A stretch of 16,584 nucleotides of DNA from JBFKOL01 sp041628815 (GTDB lineage Bacteria > Bacteroidota > Bacteroidia > Chitinophagales > Saprospiraceae). Location: assembly GCA_041628815.1 (NCBI GenBank), contig JBFKOL010000059.1, positions 1-16,584 of the forward strand, written 5' to 3'. This document shows positions 14,376 through 16,584 of this stretch, one piece after another. Under the pieces are notes generated by a model, which saw only the letters and a list, made by a program, of their open reading frames with translations, made no database searches and had not been told where the DNA came from. Position numbers and translations under genes: made by a program. Each line of letters opens with the position of its first letter. The first letter of the stretch is position 1.

Positions 14376-15806
14376 TTGGAACAGATCAGTGTATTTGACA
14401 TGTTTAAAATTGGTGTGGGGCCTTCGAGCTCCCATACCCTGGGTCCCTGGCGTGCGGCTTCCAGCTTTATTGAGGAACTCGTGTCCTCCAAGCTAATGGA
14501 TTCAGTTGATGAAGTACTTGTAGACCTCTACGGATCGTTGGCCTTGACGGGCGAAGGTCACGGTACAGATATGGCGGTTATCATGGGACTCAGCGGGCAT
14601 GATCCTGTTACCGTATCGCGCGTTCGCATCGAGGCGGCCATGAATTCAGTGTTGCACGAAAACAAACTGGTCCTCGGAGAAAAAAAAGAAATCCACTTCA
14701 ATTATGGACGAAGTATCCATTTCCGTACCTCCGAAATACTTCCATACCACAGCAATGCAATGAAGTTTATAGCCTTAAACAGTGCTGGTACAATACTGCA
14801 AGAGTCCACGTATTACTCCATAGGGGGAGGGTTTGTAGTGGACGACCGCTACAAGGACGGAGTAAAAAACGAAGAGGCCAACAGTTTGTTTCCCTATCCG
14901 GTACATTCGGCTCGTCAACTTCATCAACATTGTGACCATCTCGGTTTAAGCATATCGGAAGTCGTAATGACCAACGAAAGAGCGCTTAGAACGGAAGACG
15001 ATATAACCGATGGTCTGAAGTCAATTTGGACTGTCATGCTATCATCAGTCTACAAAGGCTGTCATACGAGGGGAATACTCCCTGGCGGTCTTGGAGTGAG
15101 GCGAAGAGCTCCCGGCATGCACGACAAATTATTTCCCGATAAGGAATACAAAGACCAGGACCAGTGGCTCGAATGCCTTAAATCGACCAGGTATGAATTT
15201 CCTGAAATATTAGACTGGGTGTCCTGTTTTGCCTTGGCGGTAAATGAAGAAAATGCAGATTATGGCAGGATCGTCACGGCCCCTACCAACGGCTCTGCAG
15301 GCGTCATTCCGGCGGTTCTTTTGTACGCCATTTGTTTCGATAAGAGGGCGGTGGGCCAAAGGGAGATTAACAATTTCCTTCTCGTGGCAAGCGAAATAGG
15401 CAGTCTTTTCAAAAAAGGTGCGACGATCAGCGCTGCAGCCGGCGGATGCCAGGCAGAAATTGGTGTCTCCTCTGCCATGGCGGCAGCAGGATTGACTTAC
15501 CTGCGTGGAGGCAGCCCCCATCAATGTTTGATAGCTGCCGAGATAGCAATGGAACACCATCTTGGCCTCACCTGTGATCCCGTCAAAGGTCTTGTTCAAA
15601 TACCGTGCATCGAGAGAAACTCTCTGGGAGCCATCAAAGCGATTGCGGCAGCAGGCCTGGCACACAAAACCGAACCTGACAGCCCAAAAATTTCCTTGGA
15701 TGACGTCATAAAGACCATGTGGGAGACAGCCAAAGATATGCACCACAACTACAAAGAGACCTCATTAGGTGGACTCGCCAAAACTGTTTTGTTACCGGAG
15801 TGTTAG
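14376..15806 (+). CDS. sdaA: L-serine ammonia-lyase (iron-sulfur L-serine dehydratase), single chain
   Basis: It deaminates L-serine to pyruvate and ammonia using an oxygen-sensitive [4Fe-4S] cluster in the cytoplasm. The 476-residue protein is the fused form (beta domain then alpha domain). It opens with 'SVFDMFKIGVGPSSSHTLGP', the normal family start. The catalytic domain has 'TAPTNGSAGVIPAVL', then the three cluster cysteines: Cys358 in 'GGCQAEIG', Cys400 in 'LTCDPVKG' and Cys411 in 'IPCIERNS'. The last residue is Cys476 ('LLPEC'), the position that folds back to the cluster in the Legionella enzyme. The start codon is TTG: a TAG stop lies directly before it, and the next ATG (14400) would cut off conserved residues. 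gcvP follows 67 bases later, so serine and glycine breakdown are neighbours. Confidence 0.97.
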   Translation: MEQISVFDMFKIGVGPSSSHTLGPWRAASSFIEELVSSKLMDSVDEVLVDLYGSLALTGEGHGTDMAVIMGLSGHDPVTVSRVRIEAAMNSVLHENKLVLGEKKEIHFNYGRSIHFRTSEILPYHSNAMKFIALNSAGTILQESTYYSIGGGFVVDDRYKDGVKNEEANSLFPYPVHSARQLHQHCDHLGLSISEVVMTNERALRTEDDITDGLKSIWTVMLSSVYKGCHTRGILPGGLGVRRRAPGMHDKLFPDKEYKDQDQWLECLKSTRYEFPEILDWVSCFALAVNEENADYGRIVTAPTNGSAGVIPAVLLYAICFDKRAVGQREINNFLLVASEIGSLFKKGATISAAAGGCQAEIGVSSAMAAAGLTYLRGGSPHQCLIAAEIAMEHHLGLTCDPVKGLVQIPCIERNSLGAIKAIAAAGLAHKTEPDSPKISLDDVIKTMWETAKDMHHNYKETSLGGLAKTVLLPEC

Positions 15807-15819
15807 AAACATAATCGAT

Positions 15820-15848
15820 TTTGATAAATTACCTCATATTTTATTTTG
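15820..15848 (+). promoter_or_regulatory. Probable promoter for gcvP
   Basis: TTTG (15820-15823), an 18-base spacer, and TATTTTG (15842-15848) resemble the Bacteroidota -33/-7 promoter (TTTG, about 19 bases, TAnnTTTG), with the -7 box one base short. It ends 25 bases before the gcvP ATG. It suggests gcvP can be transcribed independently of sdaA. Confidence 0.4.
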
Positions 15849-15873
15849 TTAACCCGAATCTTGAGCAAGATCA

Positions 15874-16584
15874 ATGAACATTGACATATCGAATCTGGAG
15901 AAACCATTTGAATTCAGGCACATAGGACCTTCTCAAAAAGAAATTGAAGATATGCTGGCCGCAGTGGGTGTCGAATCTATGGAAGAGCTGATAGCTCAGA
16001 CCATTCCGGCGGGTATCCTGAAAAAAGGTAAAATGAACTTGCCGCCACCAGTTGGCGAGCATCAGTTCCTGAAAGACTTTAAAGACACGATGTCCGCCAA
16101 TCATATTGCCAAAAGTTACATTGGTATGGGCTACTATAACTGTATCACCCCTACAGTAATATTGCGCAATATCCTTGAAAACCCAGGCTGGTATACGGCC
16201 TATACACCGTACCAGGCAGAAATTGCCCAGGGAAGGCTGGAAGCTCTGGTCAACTTTCAGACTATGGTAATCGATCTTACCGGAATGGAAGTAGCCAATG
16301 CCTCCTTACTTGATGAAGGCACAGCCGCCGCCGAAGCCATGTCCATGTTCTACGGAAAACGCAAAGGCAACAAAAAAAATGCCTCTCACTTTTTCGTCGA
16401 TAAAAACGCTTTTCCCCAGACCATAGATGTTTTAAAGACCAGGGCCGAATCCATTGGTATTACCCTGATCATTGATAGTTTGGACAACCTCGATCTGACC
16501 AATCCAGCGTTATTTGGTCTCTTTATCCAGTATCCGGACAACGATGGAGCCATAAAAGATCCCTCTCAAATTCTTGAAAACGCA
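15874..16584 (+). CDS. gcvP: Glycine dehydrogenase (decarboxylating), P-protein, N-terminal part
   Basis: P-protein of the glycine cleavage system: a PLP enzyme that decarboxylates glycine and passes the aminomethyl group to the lipoylated H-protein. The 237 codons up to the right edge are open, so roughly the first quarter of a protein usually near 950 residues is seen. Diagnostic stretches are 'FEFRHIGPSQKEIEDML' near the N-terminus, 'SYIGMGYYNCITPTVILRNI' followed by LENPGWYTAYTPYQ, 'EIAQGRLEALVNFQTM', and 'NASLLDEGTAAAEAM'. These are characteristic of GcvP and leave little doubt. The PLP lysine lies beyond the window. It has its own promoter-like sequence upstream and is next to sdaA. The gap is too short (67 bases) for a glycine riboswitch. 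Confidence 0.96.
   Translation, partial: MNIDISNLEKPFEFRHIGPSQKEIEDMLAAVGVESMEELIAQTIPAGILKKGKMNLPPPVGEHQFLKDFKDTMSANHIAKSYIGMGYYNCITPTVILRNILENPGWYTAYTPYQAEIAQGRLEALVNFQTMVIDLTGMEVANASLLDEGTAAAEAMSMFYGKRKGNKKNASHFFVDKNAFPQTIDVLKTRAESIGITLIIDSLDNLDLTNPALFGLFIQYPDNDGAIKDPSQILENA

Noticed and set aside
15210..15746. 178-residue minus-strand open frame
   Set aside because: It is antisense to the conserved iron-sulfur domain of sdaA and is a shadow of its codon use.
15807..15873. Glycine riboswitch before gcvP
   Set aside because: Only 67 bases are available, A/T-rich and without paired conserved helices; a riboswitch would not fit.

Overview
The window looks like ordinary chromosomal DNA from a member of the Bacteroidota, most likely a free-living and possibly marine relative of the Saprospiria. 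This is inferred from protein style, not from a marker gene. The supporting signs are many exported proteins with short signal peptides ending in 'GQ', several lipoproteins with an LxGC-type lipobox, almost no Shine-Dalgarno sequences, two likely TTG starts, and A/T-rich promoter-like boxes resembling the Bacteroidota -7 element TAnnTTTG. I see no tRNA, rRNA, insertion sequence, phage gene or CRISPR array. Genes are densely packed, and no gap exceeds about 190 bases.

Layout. At the left edge (1-717, minus) is the N-terminal part of an exported TPR-repeat protein, followed on the same strand by a small outer-membrane-type protein (905-1567). The plus strand then carries dprA (1650-2750), for uptake and recombination of transforming DNA. 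Next comes a collinear run of five envelope or secreted proteins (2819-9833). These are a lipoprotein alkaline phosphatase, a beta-barrel protein of the PF13557 'transporter' type, a membrane-anchored penicillin-acylase-family Ntn hydrolase, a lipoprotein sulfatase with a formylglycine-type CSPSR site, and a lipoprotein fusing a peroxiredoxin-like domain to a TlpA/ResA-like thioredoxin domain. The last three are tightly linked: an ATGA overlap, then a 3-base gap.

After this run come a convergent small acidic-tailed protein of unknown function (9847-10179, minus) and murI glutamate racemase (10353-11132, plus). A duplicated-NBD, ModF-like ABC ATPase (11149-12573, minus) is convergent with murI and divergent from an exported alpha/beta hydrolase (12646-13638). 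Then follow a short atypical SDR protein lacking the usual Tyr/Lys pair (13697-14296), single-chain iron-sulfur L-serine dehydratase sdaA (14376-15806, TTG start, C-terminal Cys), and the N-terminal part of gcvP (15874 to the right edge).

How the genes work together. The 2819-9833 run suggests extracytoplasmic cleavage of phosphate and sulfate esters and amide-linked acyl groups at the cell surface, with a redox lipoprotein as a possible thiol caretaker. This is inference from order and family. sdaA and gcvP together form a serine/glycine catabolic pair. I found no clearly undescribed multi-gene system. The best leads are the hydrolase/redox cluster, the unusual active sites of the SDR and phosphatase, and several well-formed dyad sequences between genes.
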